Of a DNA stretch of 64,000 bases, positions 36,901-50,803 are shown one piece after another. Location of the stretch: NCBI RefSeq assembly GCF_030272615.1, contig NC_081415.1, positions 109,326,406-109,390,405 of the forward strand. The letters are read 5' to 3'. Positions within the stretch are counted from its first letter, which is position 1. Each line of letters begins with the position of its first letter. The position numbers and the translations under genes are program-made. Source of the stretch: Cryptomeria japonica. Taxonomy: Eukaryota; Streptophyta; Pinopsida; Cupressales; Cupressaceae. The notes below the pieces were generated by a model. The model saw only the letters and a list, made by a program, of their open reading frames with translations, had not been told where the DNA came from and made no database searches.

Positions 36901-39785
36901 GATTGTGTCTTCAGATTTCATCTCCTTTTTGCTTCTTTTCCAAGTTGAGTTCACGATTCCCTGCACTTTGCATTTGGATTCTAAAAGATTGTTTGGGGAA
37001 ATAGGAATTCGATTTCAGTTTTTTTTTTATCATTTGTTGATTGAAGGATAGATTGGGAAAAGCTTGCATTTAGATTTATTTTCAGATTTATTGCATTAAC
37101 TAGAAATAGGGGTTTTAAATTTATTATATGTGGCTTTTAAACCTTTGTGATTGTTTTATGCAATAGTATTTGTTTTGTGTTGTCTTTTATTTGCATCGTA
37201 TACCCATTTTCAGGTCCCCATAGAGTTTGGAGATCCCTTACTAAGGTTTGTACTTGTTTAGACATCTCTACGACACTTTTCGGTGCATATGATTATCGAA
37301 TGTGATCAAATTCTTGGCTCTATGATCTCCTTTGGCTTGTAAAAACCCTAATTTGTATTGCAGGAGGTCCCTTATGTGTTATGGGTCAGTTACAGGCCCT
37401 TCTTTGATCTCTGCCCGAATCTGAGCAAGTTTTGTTTGCATTTTCTCTCATTTTTGTTGAAAGATGAACCCCCCAAAAAAGTACTATTCTGGGCTACAAT
37501 AGCACCATTTCAGGCAACAATATTCCCAAAACAATGACAAAATCATTAAAGTAGTGTCAGGTCATTTATGGGTTGGTTTTTTACTTTCTCGTTGACTTTT
37601 CTTGCTATTTTTGGAGTCTAGAAGCCAGGGTTTGTTGTGTTGATGGTTTTTGGGCACTGTCCTATGCTTTTGTGATGTGATTGAATCCTTTTTGTGCTAC
37701 AATAAGTATTTTGCACTTTTCTATTAAGGATTTGCAAATTGCTCTAGCAAGATGTATACATTCCTTGTTGTTGAGGATGTGTTTATGCAGCTCCAACGAG
37801 AGGTTTTGTTGTGCCTCGTTATTGAGGACTATGTGATACAATTAGATTCATTTTATTTTCCTATTTATGTGTTCATATCACTTTTGAGGCTTTGTTTATT
37901 GTCGCATTACGATGCTTTTAGATTATGGCATGATTTTTTGTTTATGATATTGCATGTATGTGCATAAGTTATCCTATATGATTCAGTTTGTATCATATTT
38001 GTAATGGCTTTTAGATGCTTTGCATGTTGAGATTTATGTTTCTTTTGAGATGTTCATATGTTCATGAGTTTTCCCTAAGGTCTAAGAGCATGCTAGTTGG
38101 GAGTGGGCTTCCAAGTGGGTGACTGGGGTCTTGAGGATTAGACACCCAGGATATTTGGGGGTCTAGACTACCAGGATACCTCATGGGATTTTTCTTTGTA
38201 ATCAAGTGATAACATAATTAAATCTATGAGGGTTGGGTAGTAATAGGTTCTCACATTAAAAATAATAAAATTGGTTTTGTGGCCTCAACTCACATCCCTG
38301 GTATGATTATATGGATTTGGGAATGGCTAGGAAGACCTTGGTGACCCAAGAAAGCCGAACTCCTTAGATATCCTGATAGGTTGAGATGACTCCACATGAG
38401 TATCATGAATGCCAGGAATAGATTCCTAGGTTCCCATGATGACTTTATGTGATGACACTCATATCCCTACATGTAGGTCTTAGCTCCTTATGCTTTTCTT
38501 GTTGTTGTGCCTCTATAGGTCTCTATTATTTATGTTGTAGTCATGTGATTTGTTTGTTGAATTCATGATGGTGCTATGTGATGTCATGTTGAATCCTATG
38601 GTTATGTGTTAGCCTAGGTCTAGAGTGTGAGTTGGAACCTTAGGTCATCTCCTAGCATGGGGGGTGGTTCCTAATTGGTTCCACATGGTCGGGTGGTTTG
38701 ATGCCTTCTTCCATTGGGATCTTCCACTTCTTGTTTAGTGTGCATGGATTGGATTCTTGGATTCTTCATCATGTGATTACCCTTGTATTTAATTTCTATA
38801 TGCTTGGATAAGAAGACAATGTATCATGATGCTTTATATTTGTAAAAGAGATAATGTATTCCTATGTTATATATTTGTAAAGGAAATGTATACCCTTATG
38901 TTATGTATCTTCATATGATGTAATTATAAAGGGATATGATGTAATAGTTAGGTGAAGTTCATATGGTATATTCATTGATGTATTAGATACTTCTTTATGT
39001 GATGTTAGTTCATAATTTTATGTGAAATAAAGAGAGAATGTTTTGTACTCTCTTTGTTTTGATATTGCATGAAGGAATTGTATGTGTAAGCTTATGGGAA
39101 AATAAGCTGGTAGAATGATAGTTGTTAGAATCTTTGTTTAAGTAATGGAAATCATGTAGTTGTAAGGAATTATGTTTTTTAGCTAAGAAATGAGTTAGTT
39201 ATCTTGAGTTATGTACTGAAGCTTTAAGGTTTCTCTAGTTTTGTTTAAAGGAATGGATATGATAATTATGTTATTATTATAAAGATTGATAGAATAGTTA
39301 TTAGGACTATTTGTTTGGGTTGTTTCTTAAGAAATCCAAAGAATATGATAAGTGGTTTATTTATGCTACATGATTGGTTTAAGTCTATGAGTTAATGAAA
39401 GTGATGCAGTTGAATGAAAAGTGAATAGATAAATTGTGAGTTATATTATGATGTGTTTATGTGGTTATGTGATAAGTTGGTTTTATGGTAAGTAGTGACA
39501 ATGGAATACCCTAGGGAAAGGTTATGCTTTGTATGGTTTAATTATGAAGGTATGTTGATGATTAAGTGATTATTTCCCTTGCGTGTTATGGTTCCATGGT
39601 TATGTTCATGTTGATTCATGTATTTCATGTAAGTAGGTAATGATATATTAATGAATAATGGTAGTAATGATGCACACTAGATGTTGGTGTTAGCATTGTA
39701 GTGAAGATTAATTTGAATTTTTTTTTATCTCATTTTGTTAGTAGTTTTGAGTTTATTTCTCTTGGGTATTTTAGTGGGTATTACA
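33903..39785 (+). repeat. E4 5' LTR (contains nested solo LTR)
   Basis: 5883 bp, of which 1518 bp plus a 5-bp duplication are the nested insert at 34105-35622. The remainder, about 4.36 kb, aligns with 41520-45807. An AATAAA at about 39023 lies in its right part. It has no significant coding frame. Confidence 0.9.
34105..35622 (-). mobile_element. S1: solo LTR nested in the E4 left LTR
   Basis: The copy at 41690-41740 in the right LTR lacks this 1518-bp block, so it is a later insertion. It starts TGTTAG, ends CTAACA and is flanked by perfect TCTTA duplications (34100-34104, 35623-35627). A 14-G run followed by GTGAATCA lies near the left end, and CCAACAATCTCCCTTTGTG near the right end. On the minus strand the latter reads as an AAAGGGAGA purine tract followed by TTGTTGG, which favours minus orientation. 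Four imperfect repeats around GG/GATTT with 45-55-bp spacing lie at about 34407-34552. No coding frame. Confidence 0.88.
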
Positions 39786-39787
39786 TC

Positions 39788-39800
39788 TGGTATCAGAGCC
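39788..39800 (+). promoter_or_regulatory. E4 primer-binding site (initiator tRNA-Met type)
   Basis: TGGTATCAGAGCC begins two bases after the left LTR and is the standard complement of the plant initiator tRNA-Met 3' end. Confidence 0.92.
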
Positions 39801-39959
39801 CATGTTCATACATTGGATATTCTGGTTTCATATGAGCCCATTGTGCATGTTAGCACATTAGCATGGGGTAGCCCAACGATTTATCCCTATTTATTATTAT
39901 TTTGCATTAGTTGTCCTAGTTTCTTGCTTATAGTCCAATTTGTGTCTTGGTTAGACAAG

Positions 39960-41400
39960 ATGCATACTAGAGGTAGAGGTCGTGGTTGTGGTGGTCATAT
40001 GGGTACTTGAAAAAATCCTCGTCTTGAGGTTTTTGAAGAGTCGCATCATGAGGAGAAGAAACAACATGATCAACAAGTGGAAGGAGTGCAAGTTGGTGAT
40101 GTGATTCCATAATTGGTTAATGCATTTCAGGGGCTTCTTGATCAATTAGGATAGAGACGGGGATAATCAGCAAGAGGGATCTTGTTATTCTCGAGAAGTC
40201 AATCAAGAGTGAGTGAGGGAGCGTTCATGTTCACCACGAAGGAGAGTTTATGTAGTACCTGATTAGGATGCGATTGCAATAGGCCATATGAGGGATCTTC
40301 TCAAGACTTGTCCTCCCACTTTTGATGGTTCTAGCAGTGGCTTGGAGGCAGAGACTTGGCTTTAGGACATGGGTAGGTATTTTTCTATGCATCCATATAG
40401 CAATAACACCAAGGATAGGTGTGCAATTATGCATCTTCAGATTTTGTGTCTACTTGGTGGAGTATTGGAGGAGCAGAAACTGCATTTGGACATTGTGATA
40501 GTTTCATGGGAATTGTTCCTTGAGCGGTTTCGAGCTCATTTCTTGTCCAATCTATGGAGGTGGAGGAAGGATGATGAGTTTCACAATCTGAGGCAGTAGG
40601 ATATGACAGTAGAGCAATATGAGCATAAGTTCTTTGAACTTAAGAAGAATGCTAGGATTGTGGATGATGAGCCTATGTTGATCCAACATTTTGTTAGAGG
40701 TATTAATGATTGCATCAGTGGAGAGGTTCAGATTCATGAGTGTAAGACTATGGAGGTGGTTGTGGAGAAGGCACACTTAGTTGACAAGAATTTGACCTTG
40801 ACTTTGGGATTTATGCCTAGTGTACAAACAGTTAGTGCTTCAGTTTCAGGATAAGTGGCGAGAGGTGCACAACCTTGAGAGTCATGATTTGCTAGGAGTG
40901 GTCCTCCATCATCCAAGGGTGAATGTTTCTAGCAGAAAGAGAGCTCTCAGAATTAGAATTTTTCTCGCAAGTATAGGTCATTGGGTGATAGAGAGCGTAA
41001 CAGACAGTGTGCTACTCACTTTTAGGAGTCTCAGTCAGTGTAGGGTTCTCAGTAGAACTCCAGTGGAGGTAGTTTCTAGTAGCCTAGTGTACCCCCTATT
41101 AGTCATGGATTCACTCGAGGGATTTGTTTCACGTGTGGTCAGCAGGGTCATTATGCGGTGAGTTGCCCACAACGATATACTCAAGTACCTGTTCAGAGAC
41201 CAGCAACTTTAGAGTCTACACTTGGCAATACATGAAGGTATCATCGTATATATGATACAGTGGATAACCATCAGTGTGAGCATCAGAGTGTAGTGGTGGA
41301 GACTACGGGTCATGGTCGAGCAACTTTCTTTGGTGATCGAACACATTCTACAGCGTTAGGAATTGATTCTCTAGGGTCATGTCATGAGATAGGTAAGGGT
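39960..41400 (+). pseudogene. E4 gag (Ty3/gypsy retrotransposon gag with zinc knuckle), decayed
   Basis: The start is probably ATG 39960 (MHTRGRGRG, an Arg/Gly-rich leader) with a stop at codon 17. A frameshift follows, then a gag core in one frame: CPPTFDGSSSGLEAETW (about 40313), FLERFRAHFLSNLWRWRKDDEF (40520-40585), a TAG at 40600, and MTVEQYEHKFFELKKNAR (40603 on), which is typical Retrotrans_gag sequence. A complete CCHC zinc knuckle (CFTCGQQGHYAVSC, 41125-41166) is in the same frame after further stops. Gag would coat RNA in the particle. No protease motif follows before the polypurine tract. Confidence 0.85.
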
Positions 41401-41502
41401 CCAATGGGGCCAAAATAATGATCTTTTAGTGTTTAGGGAGGATGTAGCATGGATGAGAGAGTTATTTTCCTACTTGTTTTCAGGCTTCCAGGAGTAAGCC
41501 TA

Positions 41503-41519
41503 GGACAAGGGGGGGAGGA
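41503..41519 (+). promoter_or_regulatory. E4 polypurine tract
   Basis: GGACAAGGGGGGGAGGA directly before the TGTAGTG start of the right LTR. Confidence 0.85.
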
Positions 41520-44500
41520 TGTAGTGCCCCTCCCTGATTCATCTTTTCTTTTTGCACTTTGATAGACTATATTGCCATAGTATAGACTACCTTGAGATGC
41601 TTTTGATAAATGTTTATGATTTACTTATGTTTTGGATGCTTCATTATCGATTAAAAACATGTTATATTTGCACTTGATATTATGATTTCATGAGGACAAT
41701 GATGATATTCATAGACTATTATGATGACGGACTCTTATTTGATGATCTTTATGTGCTTATTTCATATGTGTGGATTATATTTATGATGATTTGATGGTAT
41801 CTTATGATGTACTAAACCTATTTCATGATTATCATTCTATGCGATGTTTTGATGTTATATTGTTTGATTGTCTTCGTGAGTAGAGACAATGTCATACCAC
41901 TCATTGCAGGTATGATATGTCGTCACGATTCTCTATCACTTGTCTACTTATTATGATGTATGTGTATTGTATATGTTGTGTTTAGTGTTTGATGGAGGTT
42001 TGCAGGTACTAGACATCGATTTCACCTAGATTCACAGGTCTGAGTGTGTCTCTATCCCAATGGCAAGTTGTCAGAGATGATATAGTTTCCCTCACACATT
42101 CTAGGTCTAAGTTGTGTACCTTGTCAATTTCGCCATTGGGTAAATCAAGGTTAGAGTCTTTTGCTTTGTTCATTTCCCTTTGGCATTAGATATTATGATT
42201 CTATGTTTGTTCCTAGTTAGATGATGTTTAATTATGAAATTATTAAATATTTATTTTGATTGAATAATGTTTAAGTTATTCATTTAATCTATTATTTCAT
42301 TTATTGTTTAATTGATATTTAATTATTATTTATTGATTATTTATTTATATTTTAATGGAGCCTTATTTAATGTTGATCAATGGTTTTTATATTTATATAT
42401 TTCATTTAATGATCTCTTGATTTTCCCATTATCATAATCTATTTATGGTTATTTATTTAATAATTGTTATTTAATTAATTAATATTATTTAACCTGTGCA
42501 TTTGATATTTAATGGAATTTATATTTATTCTATTTTATTTAATGGCTTTTATTAATATTTATTTATAATTATTTGTTATGGATAGGTAATGAATTGTGTT
42601 TTGGGAATTATTATTTATTGGTTGGATAAATAATAATATCCACGTGTTTATTTGGGATTATGATTTTATATATTTTTTTATACCTCTTTGGTTAATTAAT
42701 ATAATCTACCTACCCTTTTATTTGATTGGTTGGAGGGGGAAGTAGGTAAATAAAAATATATTTATTAAATACCTTCCTCGAACTATGCAAAGGTAGGTAT
42801 AGTATATGATATAATGAAATATTTTGATTGGTTGAGATTTTATATAGTTTTGGTTTTGATTTTTGAATATATTCAGCCTCCTGTGCATTTACAGGGGTTG
42901 GAATTTTTGGGAGTTTTTGAAGATTTTTCTTGGAGAGATTGGTTTTGGATTTGGATGCAAATTGCTTGAGGATTCTTGTTGGATTTTGGATTGTGTCTTC
43001 AGATTTCATCTCCTTTTTGTTCCTTTTCTAGGTTGGCTTCACTATTCTCTGCACTTTGCATTTGGATTCGAAAAGATTGTTTGCAAGTGTCTTGAGGAAA
43101 GATAGTTTGGGGAAATAGGAATTGGATTTCAATTTATTTTATCATTTGTTGATTGAAGGATAGTTTGGGAAAAGCTTGCATTTAGATTTGTTTTTCAGAT
43201 TTCTTGCATTAGCTAGAAATAGGGGTTTTGAATGTATTATTAGTGGCTTTTAAACCTTTGTGATTGCTTTATGCAATAGTATTTATATTGTGTTGTCTTT
43301 TATTTGCATTGTATACCTATTTTTAGGTCCCCATAGGGTTTGGAGATTCCTTACTAAGGTCTGCACTTGTTTGGACATCTCTGTGACACTTTTTGGTGCA
43401 TATGATTGCCGAATGTGATCAAATTCTTGGCTCTCTTATCTCCTTTGGCTTCTATAAACCCTAATGTGTATTGCAAGAGGTCCCTTATGTGTTTTGGGTC
43501 AGTTATAGGCCCTACTTTGACCTCTGCCAGAATCTGGGCAAGTTTTGTTTGCATCTTCTGTTGTTTTTGCCAAAAGATGAACCCAAAACAAAAGTGCTAT
43601 TCTAGGGTACAATAGTGCCAAAACAATGACAAATGTGCTAAAGTAATGTTAGGTTATTTCTGGGTTAGTTTTTAACTTTTTGGTTGACTTTTCTTCCTAT
43701 TTTTAGACTCCAGAGGCTAAGGTTTGCTGTGTTGATGGTTTTTGGGCACTTCCCTATGCTTTTGTGATGTGATTGAACCCTTTTGTGTTCCAGCAATTAT
43801 TTTATATTTTTTTGTTAAGGATTTGTAAATTGATCCAGCAAGATGTATACATTCCTTATTGTTAAGGATGTGTTTATGTAGTGCCAACAAGAGGGTTTGT
43901 TGTGCCTCGTTGTTGAGGACTATGTGATACCATTGGATTCATGTTATTGTCCTATTTATGTGTTCATATAACTTTTGAGGCTTTCTTTATTGTTGCATTA
44001 TGATGCTTTGAGCTTATGGCATGATTCTTGTTTATGGCATTGCATGTATGTGCATAAGTTATCCTATATGATTCAGTTTGTATCAGATTTGTAATGGATT
44101 TTAGATGCTTTGCATGTTGAGCTTCATTTTTATTTTGAGATGTTCATATGGTCATGATTTTTCCCTAAGGTCTAGGAGCATTCTAGGGGGGAGTGGGCTT
44201 CCAAGTGAGTGACTGGGGTCTAGACTACTGGGATACCTCGTGGGAGTTTTCTTTGTAATCAAGTGATAACATAATTAAATCTAGGAGGGTTGGGTAATAA
44301 TAGGTTCTCATATTACAAAGAATAAAATTGGGTTTGTAGCCTCAAATCACATCCCTGGTATGATTATATAGATCTGGGAATGGATGGGAAGACCTTGGTG
44401 ACCCAGGTAAGCCACACTCCTTAGATATCCTCATATGTTGAGACGGCTCCACATGACGATCATTGATGTCGAGAATAGGTTATCAGGTTGCCATGATGAA

Positions 44501-45807
44501 TTCATGTGATGACACTCCTATTTCTATATGTAGGTCCTAGCTCCTTATGCTTTTCTTGTTGTTGCACCTCTGGAGGTCTCTATTCTTTATGTTGTATTCA
44601 TGTGATGTCATGTTGAATCCTATGGCTATTAGGTGTCAACCTAGGTCTAGAGTGTGAGTTAGAACCTTAGGTCATCTCCTAGCATGGGGGCGGTTCCTAT
44701 CTGGTTCCACATGGTTGGGTGGTTTGATGCCTTCTTTCATTGGGAGCTTACTCTTCTTGGTTAGCATGCATGGATTGAATTCTTGGATTCTTCATCATGT
44801 GATTACCCTTGGAGTTGAAATCTATAGGCTTGGATAAGAAGACAATTTATCATGATGCTTTATAATTGTAAAACAAATCATGTATTCTGATGTTATGTAT
44901 TTGTAAAGGAAATGTATACCCTTATGTTATGTATCATCATATGATGTAATTGTAAAGGGATATGATGTAATAGCTAGGTGAAGTTCATATGGTATATTCA
45001 TTGATGTATTAGATATTTCCTTATGTGGGGTTAGTTCATAATTTTATGTGAAAGAAAGAGATGGTATTTTGTTCTTGCTTTGTATTGATGTTGCATGAAG
45101 GAATTGTATGTGTAAGGTTATGGGAAAATAAGTTGGTAGAATGGTAGTTGCTATTACAATCTTTGTTTAAGTAATGAAAATCATCTAGTTGTAAGGAGTT
45201 ATGTTGTTTATGTAAATGAGTTAGTTATCTTGAGTTATGTAATGAAGCTTTAAGGTTGCTCTAGTTATTTTTAAAGGAATGGATATGATAATTAATTTTT
45301 TGTTATAAAGAATGATAGAATAGTTATTAGGAGTATTTATTTGAGTTGTTTCTTAAGAAATACAAATAATATGATAAGTGGTTAAATTATGCTACATGAT
45401 TGGGTTAAGTCTATGAGTTAATGAAATTGATGTAGTTGAATGAAAAGTGAATAGATAAGTTGTGAGATATATTATGTTGTTTTAGATGGTTATGTAATAA
45501 GTTGGGTTTATGTTAAGTAGTGACATTTGAATACCCTAGGGAAAGGTTATGCTTTGTATAGTTTAAATATGAAGACATGTTGATGATTAAGTGATTATTT
45601 TGCTTGCGTGTTATGGTTCCATGGTTATGTTCATGTTGATTCATGTATTTCATTTAAGTAGGTAATTATGTATTAATTAATAATGGTAGTAATGATGCAC
45701 ACTATATGTTGGTGTTATCATTGTAGTGAAGATTAATTTTTTTTTTAAATCTCTTTTTGTTAGTAGTTTTGGGTTTATTTCTCTAGGGTATTTTAGCAGG
45801 CATTACA
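41520..45807 (+). repeat. E4 3' LTR
   Basis: 4288 bp, starting TGTAGTGCCCC and ending GGCATTACA, followed by the CAAAT duplication (45808-45812). It preserves the empty site of the S1 insertion (about 41715-41735). Confidence 0.9.
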
Positions 45808-45812
45808 CAAAT

Positions 45813-48757
45813 CTTTGAACCATCTAAATATTCAAGACTTGTGACATACTCAAGATCCTCTAAAGTATCATCATCAAAAGGGTATACTATATGCATCTAC
45901 AAGGAGAATAAGATAATTTATGGAAGGATCCTTTGGGAATGGAGAGATAAGAGGGTTTCCATGGATCTCCCAAAGTCTAGTCCAAAGTGTGGGGAAAATC
46001 AATGTTTGATATAAAATACATGGTGTTAGGATAAACACTAGAATGAATCAACCCTACAGCATGGTTAATGATGTTACCCCAAGCTAATCTACCCCCTAGT
46101 ATGGCTAGTTTAGGTATGAATCCATACTGATAATTTGAAAAAGACTAAGCCACCTAGGATCTGTTAGGATGTTGTTTCATTAAGACTCATAATTATCGTT
46201 AGCTAGGATGACAATAAAAGGATGAATAAATAACCTATGATACCTCTTTAAGATAAAAAAAAATTAGAGACCAATAACCTAAATGCATGTAAAGAAAATC
46301 AAATAAAGTCATCACATGCAAACAAATATTTTCTAGGTGCCAAAACATCCAAATAATTGAGTAGAATGTGAAAACACAAAAATTGAATATAAGGTACTTA
46401 GGATAGGCTCTAAAAAAGCATTGCTGGATTTTAAAAGATTTAAAATGATTGTCCAATGTTGGAAGAATTATGAAAACCAAAGATACTAGAAAAACATTGT
46501 GAACTTGGAATAAAAAAATGTTGATCTAAATTTGTCTAAGCATAAAATGTACTAGAAGGAAAAATTGATGATGATACTTACACTACTAGAAAGTCATTGG
46601 AACTATATTTTTGACAATATATTTTTTCCTTGATTTTGACACCATATGCTAGAGTTGTGGCCAAAAAAATAGCTACCTTAGGGTCAAATGGGGCTAGAAG
46701 GGGGGTCTACTAGGGTATAGAAACTGAATTCATGATGACATTAGTAGAGAATATTCATAGTAATATTCCCTCTACTTGAAAAAGGTTAATGCTCATAAAA
46801 AATTTATGGTAATTAAAATTTCTTGAATATTCTCTATTAGGCATGAATATTCTCAAATTTGTGTTCTAACCAAAATATGCTAGTTTAGAATATAATATTA
46901 TGTTCAGATAGTTGAGAGTGGTTGGATGTTTGTTAGTCACCATGTCATCACCAATAAATGTCCATCGATTGAATGTATTGTTGCCAATTTTAATAGTTGG
47001 CATTGATGTAGGTAATTCTAGTGGGATGTGGCCACTAATAATTGTTGGACCACAAATTATATGACAATTTTTCTTGAGAAAAAGTGGTCAACAAAGGGGT
47101 ACAAGTATTAATGTGCAAATATCATATTTTCAAACGATTCTTTTTATTTCTTGAAAAATGGATCATGATTTCTTGATTTCACTGGGTTAAATTTTGGAAA
47201 GGTTTGGCTCATTTTTATCAATTTAGCACAATTAAGAATACAATGAAGACATAAGAATTCCCTAACTATTCAAGTAGGACTATTTAGTTTTGTAGGCTCA
47301 TAAATATGTATTGACCTTGTCATGAATAGTATGCCATGTTTATCTCAAAGAATTGAATAATTTGATCCTCAAGCTCACACTAGGGTGTAAGAGTAGAACA
47401 TATGTGGCTTAATACTCCATTTTTAGAAGTACAATGTGAGTAATTTTCTAGGGCTAACTTCTTACCGGTACACTACAATGACCAAATTGTTAATGGGTTC
47501 ACTATGTGAGGTTTGTACAAGGATGGCTAGAGGACCTAAATCCATGAATGAGGTGTGTGCATAATGTCTTGGTGTGAGATGGTAACCCACTCTCCTCTAG
47601 TTTTTAAGCTATAAATTCTCTTGTAAGCTTATCAAGAGAAATATATGTACCTCAAAGAGATACTCTTTTTATTCTCTCCATAATTTCTATGCCCTTCCAA
47701 AAATTATGATTTTAGGTTGTCATTTGGTGATAAAATCTAAGGTAGGACAAAGAAAAAGAAACTAAAAAAAAGGACTAACTGTTTTTTATTTTCAAGATCA
47801 CCAAGTGGTGTGGGGAAAAGGCATACAAAATATTATCCTTTTGAGAATAGATAAAAAGTGATAAAAGGGATTCTTTTGACTCCCAATGTCACCATAGAGT
47901 GTGAAAAAAGAGCATACACACCATTATACAAAACAAACACATAAAGTAATCTAATTTATAGAAATAAAAATATGAGAGTAATGAAAACAAATAGAGATGT
48001 GTAAGGTTTTCCTAAACTATAACACACACACATTAGTTTTATGTTATGATTGGCCTTCAAACAAATGAACTTGCAACATGGGGTAATAAATGACACAAAA
48101 AGTCCAAAGAGACCCCTACAATAATAAGTACTACAAAGAAATAAAAAAAATATATAAGCAATTGGCTAATTGGGAGCATATGTTTTGGTACATAGAGAAT
48201 ATGCATCATAGGGAGTGAAAATACACTATTACATAAAGAACCTAAATTAAATAATTAATAGTACATAAAGAACCTACACTAAATAATTAAGAATGACAAT
48301 TATAGAGAGAAAATATACCAAAAATAAGAAAAAACATAAACTAGATTAGAAACACTAACAAGAGATGTAAAAACATTGAAACGTGATGTAGAAATATTGA
48401 AAGGTGATGCAAAAATACTAAAAGGTGATTATCAATATCTAGAGAGAATTGTGACATAGTCGTACACCTATGCCACTCTTGGTGTGTTAGTGCTACTAAG
48501 TAGTCCAAGTGCACCACTATGAAGAGTGCCTATACCACATAGTAAGGTTCACATTTTAAGATAGGTATATTGTGGAAGAGTGTAAATGAGCCATAACTAA
48601 GAATAGATGCACTATTTGATAGAGAACTTGTACCAAACTAAAAGAATTGGAAAATGGATATGAAAACCTTTAAAAAAGACTCCAAATACACTTTGTAGAT
48701 TTAACAATTAGATTGATTTATGGTCCCAGGGAATGCTAGAATATCTTTTATTCCTAT
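45813..48757. other. Anonymous AT-rich DNA
   Basis: No gene, LTR end or repeat array that I can support. A CACTACTAGAAA sequence (46580-46591) resembles a CACTA-transposon end but has no visible partner. No significant open frames. Confidence 0.55.
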
Positions 48758-48762
48758 AATAG
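48758..48762. repeat. Target-site duplication of S2, left copy (AATAG)
   Basis: AATAG before the TGTAGC start; repeated at 58248-58252 after CTTTACA. Confidence 0.75.
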
Positions 48763-49170
48763 TGTAGCATCCTAAATTGTACTCCCTTACAATTGAGTCC
48801 ACATTTAGGGTCCTCACCTTAGTGTTTATACCCAAATGCTTAATTACGACTGGATTATGCTTATATCATGCAAAGCCTTATTTTTACTTTACACCTTGCA
48901 TGGCCCTTTGGTACCAGTCCTAAAATGGGGTAGGACCAGGGCATGGTGCCATGATCCTCATTGGGACTAGGGCATGGTTCCATGGTCCTCATCGGGACCA
49001 AGATGTGGAACCTTGGTCCTCCCAAATAGGACCCCAATTTGGCCCCTCACAATGGTCATAATGAGTTGGAGGGAATGTGATCTCCATGTCGGCCCTCGTC
49101 AAATAACTAAAATGTTTTCCCAATAGGAAAGAATATAAGGAGGCCTTCCCCTCTCATTTTAGGATCATAT

Positions 49171-50803
49171 TCTGTGGGGGAAAAAGTGACACTAAGCAAA
49201 CATGCCCTAATCTCACTTTCAATCACACATTTGTGGAATACGAAAGAGCCTAGAGGTATCACACAATTGGCTACTTCTTTTTGTGGAAGAGAGAGCCACG
49301 GGCTACCTATTAGGATTTCTATTCCTTTGTTGTAATTGAAAGATAAAATGATGCAAGTTCAATCCCAAACCCCAAAGTGCAAGTATGAACTAATAACAAG
49401 ATTTGCAGAATTGAACTTAAATAATGGAAAGTTGTAAACACAAGGACAAGACAAGAATGTAAATGCATACCTGGTGTTAAAATTTGAGTGGAAATGTTCG
49501 GGATGGGGGTGCGGGCGCCACTGTCCTGATTCTACACCTGAAACTGTTGTTTTGCAACCTAGAAAGCTGTCAGAAAGTGCTGAAAACTTGTTGTCTGACA
49601 GAAGGACCAAGGCGCCCAGTGCCCCTGTCCTGGCAGGACCAGGGTGCCCCACGCCCCTATCCTAGTCTTTTGCTCTGAAACTTGGTGTGAAGGACTGTCT
49701 CAGTCTGCTTCTTTCGGATCTGCAACTTGCGGCGTCGTCTGAATTCTGAAACTTGCACTTATATCTGAAAAGGTATGGTGGGCGGCTATATAGGGTTTTG
49801 CCTTAGTCAAACCCCCACTTTGGTCATTTCCACCTCCACGAATAGCCAAGTTGTATTGTAAAAGTAGTGTGTGTGCAGACCTTATGTGTGTGCAAGATCC
49901 TAAAATGCAAGAAAGCAAACTAGAGCAACCTAGAAAGTAAACCCTAATTGCTTGTAAATGATAATGTAAATGCTCTAAATCAAGATGCAAAGTGATCTAA
50001 AGCAAGAATAAAGGATATATTGAAGCTTATACAAAGACATGAAAACAACATGAAATCATACCCAACCCTCAAGGGAGGATTACAAGCCAATCTTCAGTCG
50101 ATAATCTCCTATTGTTCTTCAATGTCTTTCAAGCCCTAAATGGATGAATGAAATTGATAAATGCTTGATAGAAGGAGGTTGAATGTTGTTGAAGTCTTCA
50201 AAGATCTGCTCTTTCACTACATAGAAGGTCCCTCAAAGCCAAAATTCCCCTCCCTTCAAATGAAGAAAGAGAGCTCTTATGTATGAAACCCTAGGTCATA
50301 ATTTCAACTTTTGGCTGACCTAGAGATTGAATCTCCCGCCAATTTCTTGGGGTTAAGCTTTATTTTATGATTGGATCACGCTCCTAAAATTTCGGGAAAA
50401 ATGTCCGGGACCATGTGCACTCCGGGCGCCATGGTCCTGACAACTTTTCACCAAATTTTCAGGGCCGTCGGATATGATGATTTTAGAGAGAATCCCGAAG
50501 TTACAGGTGATTTCGAGATGTTTTGACCCCCGAAATCAAGCCCCCAAGTTCGAAATAGGACCTAATTAGGGTTTTTGACTAAATGATGTATTCGAGGAAT
50601 AAAATGAAAAGGGCACACTTTAATGAAAGGGCCCAACTTTATGATGTGGAAGATGATGAAATAGGACCTTAGACCTAATTAATTTGATTAATTAAGTGCT
50701 AAAGGGGAAATGCAATGCAAGATGCAAAATGCGCCAAGGCGGGTGCTAAACTAGGTGTGAAATTGTACCACCCTAGCAAGTGCATACAATTTACGATGCT
50801 ACA
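49171..50803 (-). repeat. E3 3' LTR
   Basis: 1633 bp. The terminal TGTGTGGGGG (plus-strand view) has one substitution to TCTGTGGGGG. It has two instead of three units of the GC-rich minisatellite (49604-49665), which explains its 30-bp shortfall against the other LTR. Confidence 0.92.

Larger units (their letters stand above)
33903..45807 (+). mobile_element. E4: non-autonomous gag-only LTR retrotransposon with giant LTRs
   Basis: Two very long direct repeats (33903-39785 and 41520-45807), both opening TGT..G.CCCCTCCCTGATTC and closing ATTACA, enclose only 1.7 kb. An initiator-Met-type primer site follows the left LTR, a G-rich polypurine tract precedes the right LTR, and CAAAT is duplicated at the flanks. 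The interior encodes a decayed Ty3/gypsy-type gag with a zinc knuckle and nothing else: no protease, RT, RNase H or integrase. LTR copies differ by about 9% over the 150 bases I compared, so it is clearly older than E2, E3 and E5. It would have depended on proteins from another element. Confidence 0.9.

Noticed and set aside
46580-46591. CACTACTAGAAA resembling a CACTA transposon end
   Set aside because: No matching inverted end, no transposase and no 3-bp duplication pair found nearby.
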